Source of the DNA: Artemisia argyi
Lineage: Eukaryota > Streptophyta > Magnoliopsida > Asterales > Asteraceae
DNA: 64,000 nt
NCBI GenBank assembly: GCA_030686995.1
Contig: CM060691.1
Location: 64,469,853 to 64,533,852 of the forward strand
Direction of reading: 5' to 3'
Below the pieces are notes generated by a model, which was not told the origin of the DNA, searched no databases, and saw only the letters and a program-made list of their open reading frames with translations. A program made the position numbers and the translations under genes. This document shows positions 19,880 through 31,489 of this stretch, one piece after another. Positions within the stretch are counted from its first letter, which is position 1. The number at the start of each line of letters is the position of its first letter.

Positions 19880-21289
19880 TGATGAGGCGAAAAATGAACC
19901 ATTTTTAGGGGGTCATTTAAACCCGGAATTGAATTTATTTGATCAAATATTACCATAAATCGTTCCTTTTGTGATTTTAGGTACTTTGGGAGTGAAATCT
20001 AAAAAAGGAAGCAATTTGGACATTTTTAGAGCATAAAAGTGAAGAAAACGCCAAAGACTTAATTTTCCATGCTGGGAACAGTGTGTGACGGCGTCAAGAA
20101 GGCAATCCTGACGGCGTCAAGAGTAAAAACCATGATGACCCAGAAGAAACCTGAAGGCGTCACAAGTAGAGCGTCAAGAGTTAATTGTGTGACGGCCTGC
20201 AAAAAAGGGATTACATGACGGCGTCAGATGTAGATCTGGGCAGTCCGAGGATTTATTTGGCGGTGAGATGACGGCGTCAGACATTTGTTCTTGACGTCGT
20301 CACCTCCTAAAATCTATATATAGTTTTCTAATTTTCATTCCTTAGAGAGGAACTTGTGTGGAGAAACCCTAGGGCCGAACCTTGTATGAATTTTACAGCT
20401 TTTCAAGGGTTTTCAACCCTTGAATCCTTACATGTGCTATTGAGATAAGTCTTCTCTTAATTCAATCAATATGTCTATGTGTTGGTTGTCTATATCTTGT
20501 GCTTGTCTTGATTTCAACATGCTAGGCTAGATCTGTCTTGTGTTTGCTTAGATCTAATGAAACCTAGATGTTGATTATGTGTTGATTACTTGTTTATTGT
20601 TGTATTGGATGAATGATTTTAATGTTAGGCTTAAGAAAACTGGCATATCTCCAATTGGTAACATGCTTGAACGTCTTAGGAAACATGAACCGATGTGTAC
20701 TAGGTTTTATTGGTTGTATTTAATGCATGAGTAAATTCTAATGATCCCATGTTAGGAGCTTCTTGCAGGCTCGACATAGGAGTGAAGTAGGCACTCATAG
20801 GATTGGGGAAGTAAGTACGCCACCCCATGAATGGTATTAAGGAATACAATCCGTCATCCACACAACTATAACAAGTAATTAACGTGTAAAAGATATCTAG
20901 GGAGTATTGAAATCTAAGTAAACACATTTCTCCCACTTATTGCTCACAACCTTAGTTTACTATAGTTTATTTTCATTTCTAGTATTTTATTTTGATTACA
21001 TCTTTAGTATTGGGTTAGTTGACTAGCAACTAATTCCGCCCAAATTCTTCAAACCCAAGATTTTAACTTGCTTTCTAAAAAATATAAAAATACAAAAAGA
21101 ATCATCCCTCATCTTTAGATCCAGTATTTAGGTTTTCTAATCCTAGCGAAACTATTCCTAGCTGAACGATCAATCCCCCGGTACTTGTCATTATACTATA
21201 CTACATCGATCAGGTACACTGCCAGGTGGGGATTGTAAGCTTCTCAAGATCCCTTGAGAGGTAAAGCCTGGTGCAATCCCTACGCATCA
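19880..21289 (+). repeat. 5' LTR of element C
   Basis: TGATGAGGCGAAAAATGAAC to CCCTACGCATCA. Holds an array of TGACG palindromes (20086-20302), TATATATA at 20315-20322 and a long R/U5 part. Confidence 0.93.
20086..20322 (+). promoter_or_regulatory. Palindromic TGACG array and TATA box in element C LTR
   Basis: TGACGGCGTCA, an inverted pair of TGACG with one base between, occurs at 20086, 20109, 20216 and 20269. Variants TGAAGGCGTCA (20152) and TGACGTCGTCA (20292) and two half-sites also occur. The array stops about 12 bp before TATATATA (20315-20322). TGACG is the core recognised by plant TGA-type bZIP factors (as-1 type elements), so this looks like a U3 enhancer. In the 3' LTR (from 25178) several sites have decayed and one unit is missing. 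Confidence 0.7.
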
Positions 21290-21295
21290 AGTTTT

Positions 21296-21314
21296 TGGCG
21301 TCGCAGCCCGGGGA
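21296..21314 (+). other. Primer binding site of element C
   Basis: TGGCGTCGCAGCCCGGGGA, 6 bases after the LTR. Resembles the tRNA-Asp-type TGGCGCC...GGGGA site of Athila/Tat gypsy elements. Confidence 0.7.
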
Positions 21315-21471
21315 ATAGTTATTGTCTAGGTTAGAATCACTTTTTATTAGGTCTACTTGCTAGATTCCTTTCTAGTAAGATTTTATTTTTATTTTTAGGT
21401 TCTCTTTAGTCTATCTTTTTCTTCGTGCTTTTGTTAGTAAATTAAATTCATTGACTATTCCGTTGACCATT

Positions 21472-22473
21472 ATGGAAAACGCGAATCCACCCCTTTCCCC
21501 TAGAGAAGTGGCTGTGTTACGTGAGCAAATTGAGAGTGAGATTAGGGAACTTAGGGAGCTTAATAGGTTGATTAAGGTTGAGCTCGACCATGCATTTAGT
21601 GACCTAGCAACTGCCTTGTATTCAAATGAGGACCTAGGGCCTAATGATTTTGTGAATGTTGTTGAGGAACTAGAAGAGGGGGAAATAGATCAGAAGCTAA
21701 ATGATTACTTTAATCTATACCCCACTAAGGAGGAGATTGCATATTATAATAATCTTATTGATGACCCTCGATCTCCTTTCACTAGAGTCGAACCTAAGAT
21801 AAAGAGAGGCGATCCTAAGAATGCTAGGATACCATGTATGATTGGGTATATACACGTTGACAATGCTTACATTGACTTCAAATCCCCAATCAACATTATG
21901 TCCTCAAGTGTTTATAATGATATAGTGAAAACAAGACTTGAACCTAGAAGAGATCCTAAATACCCCGGTGGAGTTTGTAACTTTGTCTGGAGAGTTAAAG
22001 GTCTACATGTCTTTGTTGGGAATTTCACTTTTGTCACTGACTTTATGATTGTGGAAGATCTTGCTAATGTTATTGATTGTCGATTGTCCAATGTTGTGTT
22101 TGGCAAACCGTTTGTTGAGGAGTCCAAGTTAGAATATGATGAGATAGAAGGTACAATCCGATTTGCAAGTAACACCGATAGGATCACTTATAGGATGCCT
22201 AATAGAATGAAAGAATTTCGCTTCATATCCCGATTTGACAAGGATAACATTGGTGCTTTTGAGGACATTAATGAAGAGGATAAGAAAAAAGGCATGGATT
22301 ATGTATGGGAAAAGAGGAGTCTTTTCTACAAAGATTGTTTGACTTTAGGACAAAAGTATAAAGTCGATAAGGAATTTGCCCGTAGGATTATAGGAGTGAT
22401 CGAGAAAAAGGTGATTGGTTTCTACAAAGAACATTTACAATCAGAAAGTGAAACTAACGACGAGGTCACGTAG
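21472..22473 (+). CDS. Retroviral-protease-like protein of element C
   Basis: 333 codons from the ATG at 21472 (MENANPPLSPREVAVLREQI) to TAG. The N-terminal 60 residues are probably a coiled coil, followed by an acidic stretch. Residues about 120-240 resemble the aspartic protease region of Athila-type elements: IGYIHVDNAYIDFKSPINIM, then SVYNDI, GLHVFVGNFTFVTDFMIVED and NVVFGKPFVE. The catalytic D-[TS]-G is replaced by D-F-K, so it is probably not an active protease. The C-terminal part has DRITYRMPNRMKEFRF and a charged tail. Similar proteins are abundant in Asteraceae genome annotations, as I recall, usually mislabelled. The intact frame in an element with no other gene suggests a role in the element's own propagation or mere youth. 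Confidence 0.75.
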   Translation: MENANPPLSPREVAVLREQIESEIRELRELNRLIKVELDHAFSDLATALYSNEDLGPNDFVNVVEELEEGEIDQKLNDYFNLYPTKEEIAYYNNLIDDPRSPFTRVEPKIKRGDPKNARIPCMIGYIHVDNAYIDFKSPINIMSSSVYNDIVKTRLEPRRDPKYPGGVCNFVWRVKGLHVFVGNFTFVTDFMIVEDLANVIDCRLSNVVFGKPFVEESKLEYDEIEGTIRFASNTDRITYRMPNRMKEFRFISRFDKDNIGAFEDINEEDKKKGMDYVWEKRSLFYKDCLTLGQKYKVDKEFARRIIGVIEKKVIGFYKEHLQSESETNDEVT

Positions 22474-24971
22474 TAACCCATGACCTTGAGTCTACAAGAC
22501 TCGTAAATAAAGAAAAGCGCTTCTTGGGAGGCAACCCATGCTTTGTGTGATTTTATTTTGTTTGTTTATTTGATTTTATTTGTTTCCGTATGCATGCTTT
22601 ATTTTTATTGTTTGTGGTTCATGTTTCGAAGTAAATTGTGAAAATGCTTTATTTTGTTTTTAACTTCGTCTTAATTACATATAAAGGTATTTTGTAAAAG
22701 CTAAGTGTAAGGGGAGACCCAAATTTGTTTATAAGAACGAAATTGAGCATGATCCATAACAATATTAAATGAACATGTATATTAGTAATTGTTAGAGTCA
22801 AATGCTTGTATCGAGTCATAATGATGTTTTGCAGGATTTTCCAGGAAGTAGGACATAAGTTTTTTCAGAAATTTTCCAGAAACTTAACGTAAAGATTTAT
22901 GCAGGTCACTTCTGACGGTGTCATGAGTTTACTCTTGACGGCGTCATGTGTAAAATTCTGGAAATTTTGCTAGTCTTGTTTATACCGGAGTCTTAAAGTT
23001 TTTGTTGATTCTTTAGTTTTATAAACTCCAGGAAATATGCAAACATTCATTCGACAAACATTATATCTTTCATTGTTTTGTTTTTATTCCTAAGTCTGGA
23101 ATTACATCTAGTTGTAAGTTCTCTTTGTTCGGATTGATGCTTTGGGTTTTTGTGATTGTTTTCTCAGGTTTAACAGGTTATATATGACAAGAAGATGATT
23201 TATTTTTCTGGAAGGGAAGCTTTGATTGTTCATTTTCTTGGAGGAAGATCTAACCTGGCCACCTTATTATCCATACCGAGCGAATCAGGGGAGTATTTGA
23301 TTTCATTCGTTTTACTTATTTCGCTTTTACATTCTTTACTTGAACATTGGGGAAAATGTTCATCCTAAGTGTAAGGGGAGGGTAAAATGATGATACCTTA
23401 CAGATACACTTTCACTTGAGTTTGTTTGTTTGATGGTAGATGTGTAATAAAACTATGATAAATACTTGTCAGTGCAATTTTAGCGCCAAATTTAAATTTT
23501 TTTACAACAGTTAGGAATGAAACTTTAGCGATAGCAAGCGTCTCATGGATAGGAGATTGTATGACTAGCACAAAACCGTACTATTCAGAAAAATTTTCCA
23601 CCCAAATATGTGAGGTTCGCCTTTAGATTTGATAGGGAAAGCATTTACTATTAGTGCTTATGAGTGTACCGGTAGCATTTAGATTCTAGAACTTGCGTTA
23701 GTGATGCATCCTGATACCGCTAGTGAGACTACATTCGTGTGGTAGGATTTACTACATGATAAGAGGCATTAGGATCACCCTTGTGTTAAACCCGTATCAT
23801 AATTACTTGACCATTTAAGTCATATTACTTGGCTAGTTAAGTCAATTAATTTTTCCCACACCCTTAGCGTTGTACTCATTTTTAGTACACGAAACCCCTA
23901 GTACACCCCTCCGAGCCTATCTTTTCGTTTCTAACTTTAAGCATTTTACTTAAAGGAAGAATTTGTTACACCCCACTTAAATGTACACCCAAATCGCCTT
24001 AGCCTTCCGTGTATGCACTCATCTTTAGTGCATTATTGTTATTTGTTTAAACCCTAAGTTAATTATCTAATTGATTACATGGTTGCTAAGTCGAGTCATA
24101 TCCTTGTACATATTGTTTTGGGACGATTGGGACTCATGGGTAAAGTACTTATTTTATGGAGTAATGGGGAAGAACATCATTTATTACCCCCATATATGCG
24201 TTAATCTTAAAAGTACTCAAAGTGTTTTGATTTTCTTAATTCAAGTCATTAGATTAGTTTATTGTAAAGTATATAAAAATTCAAGTGTAAGGGGAATTTT
24301 CACTCCCTATGATGTATTATTTTGGATGGTAGGGTAAGAGTGTATGCAAAAAAAAAAAAAATAAATAAAATAAAATCAAGGAAAAGAAAAGAAAAAAATA
24401 GAAAAAGAAAAGAGAAAAAAACATACGGACTACCATCCCTTTTTATTCTATGTTCCTTTTATGTTTTTGTTATTTTTCATTTATTAGCTTAGGTCGAGTC
24501 TAGTCTTGGCTTAGCAACACCATATTGTACATGTAATTAACCAAGATTGTTAACTCGCCACCAGTAAAGACTGCCTATATCCAACAAAACCGTCTATTTC
24601 ATATCCCTACACATAACGTTACAACCCTTTAAAAGGCCTCTTTGATAGTTTATCCTAGGTGCTTACGCCATGTGGTGGAGGTTTGATCCTTTCCCAAGCC
24701 TATGGTAATCTATTTTGCTATGACAGGTATTGAGAGATATCTTCCATTTCCATATTGTGATATTACTTTATTACACCCGAGAGATGTGAGTATCTAAACA
24801 CTATTTGTGAGGTGCTAGTATATGACCTCCGTGCTTGTCTTTGGTCTTTAGTGGAACGATTATTTGTTGTAATTACTTTTATATTAGTGTTAAATGACCC
24901 CTAACTTGTATTTTGATTAGAATAAAAGCGCATTTGCTTGAGGACAAGCAAATCTCAAGTGTAAGGGTATA
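22474..24971 (+). other. Noncoding 3' half of element C with repeated purine tracts
   Basis: No supported ORF. A tract AAGTGTAAGGGGAG or close variant occurs at about 22703, 23370, 24281 and 24955, the last abutting the 3' LTR and so probably the functional polypurine tract. A second small palindrome group (TGACGGTGTCA 22913, TGACGGCGTCA 22936) precedes TTTATACC at about 22979. An A-rich stretch with GAAAAG repeats is at 24350-24420. Confidence 0.65.
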
Positions 24972-26316
24972 TGATGAGGCGAAAAATGAACCACTTTTAG
25001 GGGGTCATTTAAGCCCGGAATTGAATTTATTTGATCAAATATTACCCTAAATCGTTCCTTTTGTGATTTTAGGTACTTTGGGAGTGAAATCTGGAAAAGG
25101 AAGCAATTCGGACGTTTTTGGAGCATAAAAGTGAAGAAAACACCAAAGAATTAATTTTCCATGCTGTGAACAGTGTGTGACGGCGTCAAGAAGCCAAACC
25201 TGAAGGCGTCATAAGTAGAGCGTCAAGAGTTAATTGTGTGACGGCCTGCAAAAAAGGGATTACATGACGGCGTTAGATGTAGATCTAGGCAGTCCGAGGA
25301 TTTATTTGGCGGCGAGATGACGGCATCAGACATTTGTTCTTGACGCCGTCACCTCCTAAAATCTATATATAGTTTTCTAATTTTCATTCATTAGAGAGGA
25401 ACTTGTGTGGAGAAACCCTAGGGCCGAACCTTGTACGAATTTTACAGCTTTTCAAGGGTTTTTAACCCTTGAATCCTTACATGTGCTATTAAGATAAGTC
25501 TTCTCTTAATTCAATCAATATGTCTATGTGTTGGTTGTCTATATATTGTGCTTGTCTTGATTTCAACATGCTAGGCTAGATCTATCTTGTGTTTGCATAG
25601 ATCTAATGAAACCTAGATGTTGATTATGTGTTGATTACTTGTTTATGGTTGTATTGGATGAATGATTTCAATGTTAGGCTTAAGAAAACTGGCAGATCTC
25701 CAATTGGTAACATGCTTGAACGTCTTAGGAAACATGAACCGATGTGTACTAGGTTTTATTGGTTGTATTTAATGCATGAGTAAATTCTAATGATCCCACG
25801 TTAGGAGCTTCTTGCAGGCTCGACATAGGAGTGAAGTAGGCACTCATAGGATTGGGGAAGTAAGTACGCCACTCCATGAATGGTATTAAGGAATACAATC
25901 CGTAATCCACGCAACTATAACAAGTAATTAACGTGTAAAAGATATCTAGGGAGTAGTGAAATCTAAGTAAACAAATTTCTCCCACTTTATAGTCTATTTT
26001 CATTTCTAGTATTTTATTTTGATTGCATCTTTAGTATTGGGTTAGTTGACTAGCAACTAATTCCGCCCAAATTCTTCAAACCCGAGATTTTAACTTGCTT
26101 TCTAAAAAATATAAAAATACAAAAAGAATCATCCCTCATCTTTAGATCCAATATTTAGGTTTTCTAAACCTAGCAACACTATTCCTAGCTGAACGATCAA
26201 TCCCCCGGTACTTGTCATTATACTATACTACATCGATCAGGTACACTGCCTGGTGGGGGTTGTAAGCTTCTCAAGATCCCTTGAGAGGTAAATCCTGGTG
26301 TAATCCCTACGCATCA
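24972..26316 (+). repeat. 3' LTR of element C
   Basis: 1345 bp, TGATGAGGCG to TACGCATCA, followed by GAAAC. Lacks about 45 bp of the TGACG array and about 20 bp near 25985 relative to the 5' LTR. Confidence 0.93.
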
Positions 26317-26321
26317 GAAAC

Positions 26322-27344
26322 TTTCCGTTTAATCAAAGATATGAACACAAACACAATATATAACATGCAAGTATAAAGAAAGAAACGATCAAACCACAAC
26401 ACGAATATTTATCGTGGTTCGGCTACAAGGACTCTTTTTCCTTGCCCTAGGTCCATGCCCCGAGTATCCAACTCGAGAGTTTCTTTCACTAGTCAACCTT
26501 TCACCGGCGGAGAAAACCTTACACGTCGCTTATACACATTTACCGACACTAAGCTAGATGTCGAGTTCTTTTACAAGGGTACAACCACTCCCGTTAGTTC
26601 TTTTACAAGGGTACAACAACTCCCGTCACACTTTGTATTTTGAGGACTAAAATACTAACCGATCACTACTGAAAATACACAATCAAATGAAGTGTAAACT
26701 ACACAAAGTCTACACGATGCTAAGCTAACAAGTCTTGCAACACTGTGTTGAATACTTGTAACTTTATATGAACTTGTGAACTTCTTTGCTACAAAAGAAA
26801 CTTCACATAGAAATGAAATGTTAAAAGGTTAGACGAAAGAATGAATATATGTGTGTGTGAAAATCTAATGTAGAGTGATAAAGCCAAAATTCAAACATAT
26901 GGCTTGGTATTCTTAGCAAGACCTTCTGCAGGTCTGGCAGATATGGCGGAACCCTCAGATGGGTTCCGCCCATGTACCCCCAGGGTTCGGCCAGGACTGA
27001 CAGTTTATCTTGCAATAACTTTCCAAACCAACCAAAGTCACATCAACTAAATACTAGTCAAACACAAACTTGTGCAAGAAGATTATGGTTAGTCAAACAT
27101 ACAATCTTTTCTTAAATGTATATTGACAATCTTACCATAAATGTGATGTGACATTTCTATTTTAAGAAATATAAAAATGTTGTGTTTTATATGAAATGTA
27201 AAATGTAGAAAATGTCTAATTATGCAAGTCTTTTAAACTAAAATTATGTTATACTAAAAACTAAAGTTTACTCTTTGTCGTTAACAAAACCTAGCAAAGA
27301 TCGTAAAATATAAATAACGTTTTTAGGCGATATTTGTATTAACA
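26322..27344 (-). repeat. 3' LTR of element D, second segment
   Basis: Continues the LTR after element C. Contains the conserved U5 block (26389-26524, minus strand), the GGCGGAACC palindromes (26928-26998) and the LTR start TGTTAATACAAATATCG ending at 27344. The TATA box, TATAAATA in the 5' copy (57061-57068), is mutated here. Total LTR without C is about 1.1 kb. Confidence 0.88.
26928..26998 (-). promoter_or_regulatory. LTR palindrome cluster of element D
   Basis: TGGCGGAACCC and GGGTTCCGCC in inverted order around AGATG, then GGGTTCGGCC. The sequence differs from the CCCCTTAA type of A, B and E, but the place in U3, just before the TATA position, is the same. Also present at 29337-29470, 31629-31708 and 55832-55903 of this element. 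Confidence 0.6.
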
Positions 27345-27899
27345 ATCTCCCCCTTTTTGTTTATGACAAAACATAAACTTTATTTTTAAGTAACTCACAA
27401 AATTTTAGTGTTTAAGACTTAAAAAAATGTTATATTAAACTTGTTTTACTTAAGTGATGAAAATCATTTTAAGTTTAAAGGTTAATATATGTTTCTCCCC
27501 CTTTTTGTCGAAACAAAAAGTAGAGTAGCGAAGCGGAACTATGCACGTGCTCCCCCTTGGTCGATACTCCCCCTAAAAGGAGTGCCAAGATAGGAAACAT
27601 GGATTTTGAACCTACAAAAAAATGGTTAGTTGGTGATAATAACATATAATCAAGCTTGTAGTCACCACACAATATGCAACCACAATGACAACTCATATAT
27701 GATCAACCAACAATGCAAGTAAAAAAGTAGTAAAAGATGTCATTTCAAGTAAAATTTGACTTTGCAAAAGTCAAATACAAGAAATGAAAACTATCTTCCT
27801 ACTTCTAAAAACAAAAAAAGATAAAAAAAAATAACCAAGAAATAAATGAAAACTAAAATCCTACTTTCCTAAATGGGGAAAAAGGCCTCCAAATGTGGT
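27345..27899 (-). other. Polypurine tracts and noncoding 3' region of element D
   Basis: On the minus strand CAAAAAGGGGGAGAT abuts the LTR (27345-27359). Upstream tracts lie at about 27494-27506 and 27549-27575. The hairpin seen in A, B and E is present: CTTTTTG (27501-27507), loop, CAAAAAG (27514-27520). The rest is A-rich filler. Confidence 0.8.
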
Positions 27900-28816
27900 C
27901 TAGGATTTGTTTGGGTGGGAAAGAGCATCCAAACATTTTATGACGTGTTGGATTGCAAAGCGGGTTTCATCTTGAAATTGGTGAAGCAATAACTTGATGC
28001 TTTCATCCATTTTCAACATTTGCTCACAATGTGAGCAAACATGATGATGAATGGGTGGAAATGGGTCGTTTGATGATGTTGGTGGTGGTGGGTTGGTGTT
28101 GGTTTCTTGGTTGGAGGATGGGTTTGGTATGGAGTCAAGCAATGTGGTTTGAAATTCCATTGCTTGATGGAGGTGATTTTCAACCATGCTTTGAATTTCC
28201 TTATACGAAGGAAAGAAAGACTCAAAGGTTTAGGATTGGGAATGTGGTGGAGTTGGGTGATCATGATTTTCAAAGTTTGGTTCTCCATATAGAGGACCAT
28301 GGATGTCATTGTAGAGAGGGTGAAACAACAATGGTTTTGGTTTATGGTACTCTTGTTTTGGTGGTTGGTTGTGGTTAAAAGGTTCATTTTGGTTAGGCAA
28401 TGGCCTGGTTTTTCATTTGTGAAAGGTGGTGGATTTGTTGATCTTGGTGGAAGATCATTGAGATCTTGCACAAAAGGATGTGGTGATGTTGGAGGAGACC
28501 CAAATAACTCCATTGGTTCAAGTTTAGGTAATGGTGATGGTGATGGAGTTTTGGATGGTTGGGTTGGAGCACTTGGTGGAGTTGGGTCAATGGGTGATAT
28601 TGTTGGTGGTGGAGTTGTGAGCTCATTAGGTTCATTGGGTGATGGAGATGGAGATGCAAGGTTTAGAAAATGTTCATTTTTGATTGGTGAGGAGAATTCA
28701 TCCGAGGATGAAGAGGTTAAGTTGATTGTGTGGTTGGACCAAATTGGTTTGACACTTATGCGTGCGGTTCTCCGAACGGGTCGTGATGGTTGAGAGGTTA
28801 TTGTTGACTTTGTCAT
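27900..28816 (-). pseudogene. Third accessory ORF of Sirevirus D
   Basis: ATG at 28816 on minus: MTKSTITSQPSRPVRRTARI, then TINLTSSSSDEFSS (a phospho-SUMO-interacting-motif look-alike), then a long Pro/Ser/Thr-rich stretch. The frame shifts in the region of about 28400-28190, and the C-terminal part is read to TAG at 27900: HVCSHCEQML (CxxC) followed by a helical LLHQFQDETRFAIQHVIKCL. The place between the env-like ORF and the polypurine tracts, and the CxxC-helix end, match ORF 12671-13273 of B and 33796-34500 of E, although residue identity is low. Confidence 0.6.
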
Positions 28817-28894
28817 TGTGAAAATGGTTTATTAGAGGTTTAGAATCAGAGATTGTGATGGTGATGGTGTGATTTGAGAGTGTTCTAAGATGGT

Positions 28895-29470
28895 TTAATT
28901 TATAGTGGTGAAGAAGTATGGGAAGGAGTGTTTGGATTTGATGTTTAGCCATACAAAAATGGATGTTGCTAATGATTTTGAAGATTAATGAGGGTTGTCA
29001 AATCATTGGAAGTCAATCCAATGAAAATGGTGAAGGAAGAAGACAAAGATTTGCACTAAATGCTTAGTGGTTTTGGCAAATTTGTTGAAGGTATAAGTTT
29101 CACGGATTGCAAGGAACCTTTGGAAGGGTTCCTTCCTTTATAGGTGAAGGTTCCTTGAGGTGGTTATGGCTAAGTTTGAAATTTGGCGGGAAATAGGTTT
29201 CTATGAGTTCTAGACGATGAGAAAGACCTTAATGTGCTTAGCAAATAGTAGGGAATGGGTTTCTATCTAAAAAGGATGGTTTGTTGATGAGTGGATGTTG
29301 AAATGTCAAAAATAAAAAAAATAAAAAAATTGCAGGTACACTGGCGGAACCCTCAGATTACACTGGCGGAACCCATTTAAGGGTTTCGTCTGATCCGTTG
29401 GGCCAATTCTAGAATTCCAGAAAAATGTACTGGCGGAACCCATTCTAGGGTGCCGCCAGATCCGCCAGGC
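28895..29470 (-). promoter_or_regulatory. Internal promoter-like module before the third ORF of element D
   Basis: GGCGGAACCC/GGGTTTCGTC palindromes at 29337-29470, the D-type motif of its LTR, then (minus direction) CTATAAATTA at about 28895-28904 and the ATG at 28816. The 430 bp between repeats and TATA hold nothing I recognise. Confidence 0.45.
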
Positions 29471-29830
29471 ATGAAAAAGTAGGCAATCCGCATTTTTGAC
29501 CCGCGAGATGATTTTCAAATTTTTCGAAAACTCCTAAAAGCAAAAATATAATTCATATCTGGTTAGGAAATGCAAAAATTGGACATGTAAACACGCATAC
29601 CATTGGAATTTGACCGGGGGCTAGCGAATTTCACTATACTTAGTGAAATTTTCATAAACATTAAAATTTGACAACATGTCAAATGTTGTCGACCTGCATC
29701 ATAGTTAGTTAATACATGTTCCAAATAGTACCAAATATCCTACCAACACACAAATTCTTGACAAACAGTGTTTAAACGACCAAATTGTTTCAAATAGCAC
29801 CTTGTGCCAAACACTCCTACATACCCGCTC

Positions 29831-30932
29831 TTATTGACGGTCAATCTTCTTCTTGAGCTTTCCAAGGAATCTCCCAAGATTCTTGAACATCCCCTTTGTT
29901 TGCTTGAACTCCGCCGACTAATTTGGAATATCCGGAAGTTGGGAAAGTTATTCTAGAGGTGGGAGCCTAGAGTTGGGCAAAGTCTCATCTTCACTCATTG
30001 AGGATGATGATGAGGTGGTAGGAGGATGAGGACGTTTTCCTTGGGCTTTGTAAACTCTCTTATCACTTAGTGGGACAAAGGTGTGTGGAATGAGAGAGTA
30101 GTTAAGGCGAAGACCGTTAGGAGTTGGTGAAATGGGAGAAATGAACCTAAAGAGACGGGTCAAGAGCATTCCATACGGCATAGCCGTTGTGCCATGCATG
30201 GGAATGTCGGCCATTCTCATGGCCATGTAGTAGGCAAGGTTGAAGGGTTACCTAACGAACAAGGAGTAGAGCATGTAGCAAAGGCAAAGATTGATATGAT
30301 CCCGGTTTCCTATGGTGCTAATGACATTGGCTCTAAGGAGTTCCTCCCATTTCTTGAATTGGGGCTTGAGTTCATTTAGCTCCATTCCATATGGGTCCTT
30401 ATCGACCTCATTTCCCAAATGGGTTCTCCTAGTGTTGGTTGTCCTAATGAAGAGGTGGTCACGAAGTTCATCTTTGGACACAAGAGGGGTGTCACAGGGA
30501 TGGATGCGGTCAAAGAGTGTGTCAAGAGTTGAGAGGGAGTACAAGTCAGAGTAGATGCAAGTACCACGGTTTGGAACACCTAGGATTTGAGCAAATTCCT
30601 CGAGAGTGAAGGAGAATTGATGACTACTAGCCCTAAAGTTAATAGACATGCGACCATACTCATCCGTGGAGAGGGTGACGGATGCATAGAATTCTAAAGT
30701 AAACCTAGGACAAATAGGCTCATTGATTTCTAGGAGACAATCAAAGTTGATGGTTGCTAGTTCATTAGGTAGGTTTGTACCTTCTATGAAAGATGGGTCA
30801 ATGGTTCTACCCTCATAGTTTTTCTAAGGCTTTGAAAACATCGATTTGAGTTTGAGTAAGACCTTTGGTTTTGTGGTGTTTGGGTAGGTACTTAATGGTG
30901 TCCTTGTGGTCGTAGTGGGTTAAAGGAGGCAT
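29831..30932 (-). pseudogene. Env-like ORF of Sirevirus D (plant-transposon-protein domain)
   Basis: ATG at 30932 (minus strand) MPPLTHYDHKDTIKYLPKHH. An early frameshift near 30820 precedes RTIDPSFIEGT. The long middle part is open: FTLEEFAQILGVPNRGT, PQFKKWEELLRANVIST, HINLCLCYMLYSLFV. A stop (about 30247) is followed by FNLAYYMAMRMADIP and MPYGMLLTRLFRFI, an acidic Ser-rich tail, and a last stop at 29831 after a Lys-rich end. A recognisable homologue of 10959-12169. Upstream on minus is a putative splice acceptor TTTTTCTAG|G (30941). No membrane segment is seen. Confidence 0.8.
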
Positions 30933-30940
30933 GATGATTC

Positions 30941-31489
30941 CTAGAAAAACAAAATTTCACATTTTAGTCTAAGCAAACGACTATTGTAATGTGGATGTTC
31001 TAGTGTGTGCCTATATGAAAACAATGTGGAGGTGTGGTTATCTTGATTCTTTTTGATGCTCAAAAACGTTTTATAATGCAAGTTTTGCTAAAAAAGAGAT
31101 AACCCAAGCGCTCCTAGTTCAATGTAGCTTCGTTTGAATGTACCCAAAAATACATATTGGTTATGTATTCCCTTTAGCATTCAATAGACATTATGCAAGT
31201 GATGTTTTAAACATAACGTTTTGATTTTGTATTCACAATGTGAGACGAAAAAATATTTGTCCTATTTGTGAGAAATTTTTGCAAAAATTTGACATGGGGT
31301 GTTTTAGCAAATATGTTTATAATTAGTAAGAATGCAATTCCTAACTATGGGGAACATGATTTGTTTTGTTAAACACCTAATTTCATGCATGGGTTTATAA
31401 AGTTAATGCATAACCCCAAGTTTTTGTTTTTGTGCAAAATAGAATTCCTAGACTCATATAAGGAGTGTAATCATGTTTAGAATACTTAC
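30941..31489 (-). other. Putative leader intron of the env-like gene, element D
   Basis: On the minus strand, donor CATT|GTAAGT (31489-31484) and acceptor TTTTTCTAG (ending 30941) enclose 549 bases without coding capacity, eight bases upstream of the env-like ATG. Counterpart of 9874-10952 in B. Inference. Confidence 0.42.

Larger units (their letters stand above)
19880..26316 (+). mobile_element. Element C: non-autonomous gypsy-type LTR element with a single protease-like ORF
   Basis: A 6437-bp element with LTRs of 1410 and 1345 bp, a TGGCG-type primer binding site, one ORF (21472-22473) and about 2.5 kb of noncoding sequence with repeated polypurine-like tracts. It has no capsid, zinc knuckle, RT or integrase. 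Flanked by GAAAC. The 3' LTR lacks one repeat unit present in the 5' LTR, and the two differ by roughly 2 percent by eye. Confidence 0.9.

Noticed and set aside
20700..20936. Minus-strand ORF of 78 codons repeated at 25749-26003.
   Set aside because: Lies in both LTRs of C with differing ends, and has no supporting motif.
28031..28793. Plus-strand Gly/Val/Trp-rich ORFs opposite the third ORF of D.
   Set aside because: Shadow frames of a Pro/His/Ser-rich minus-strand coding region.
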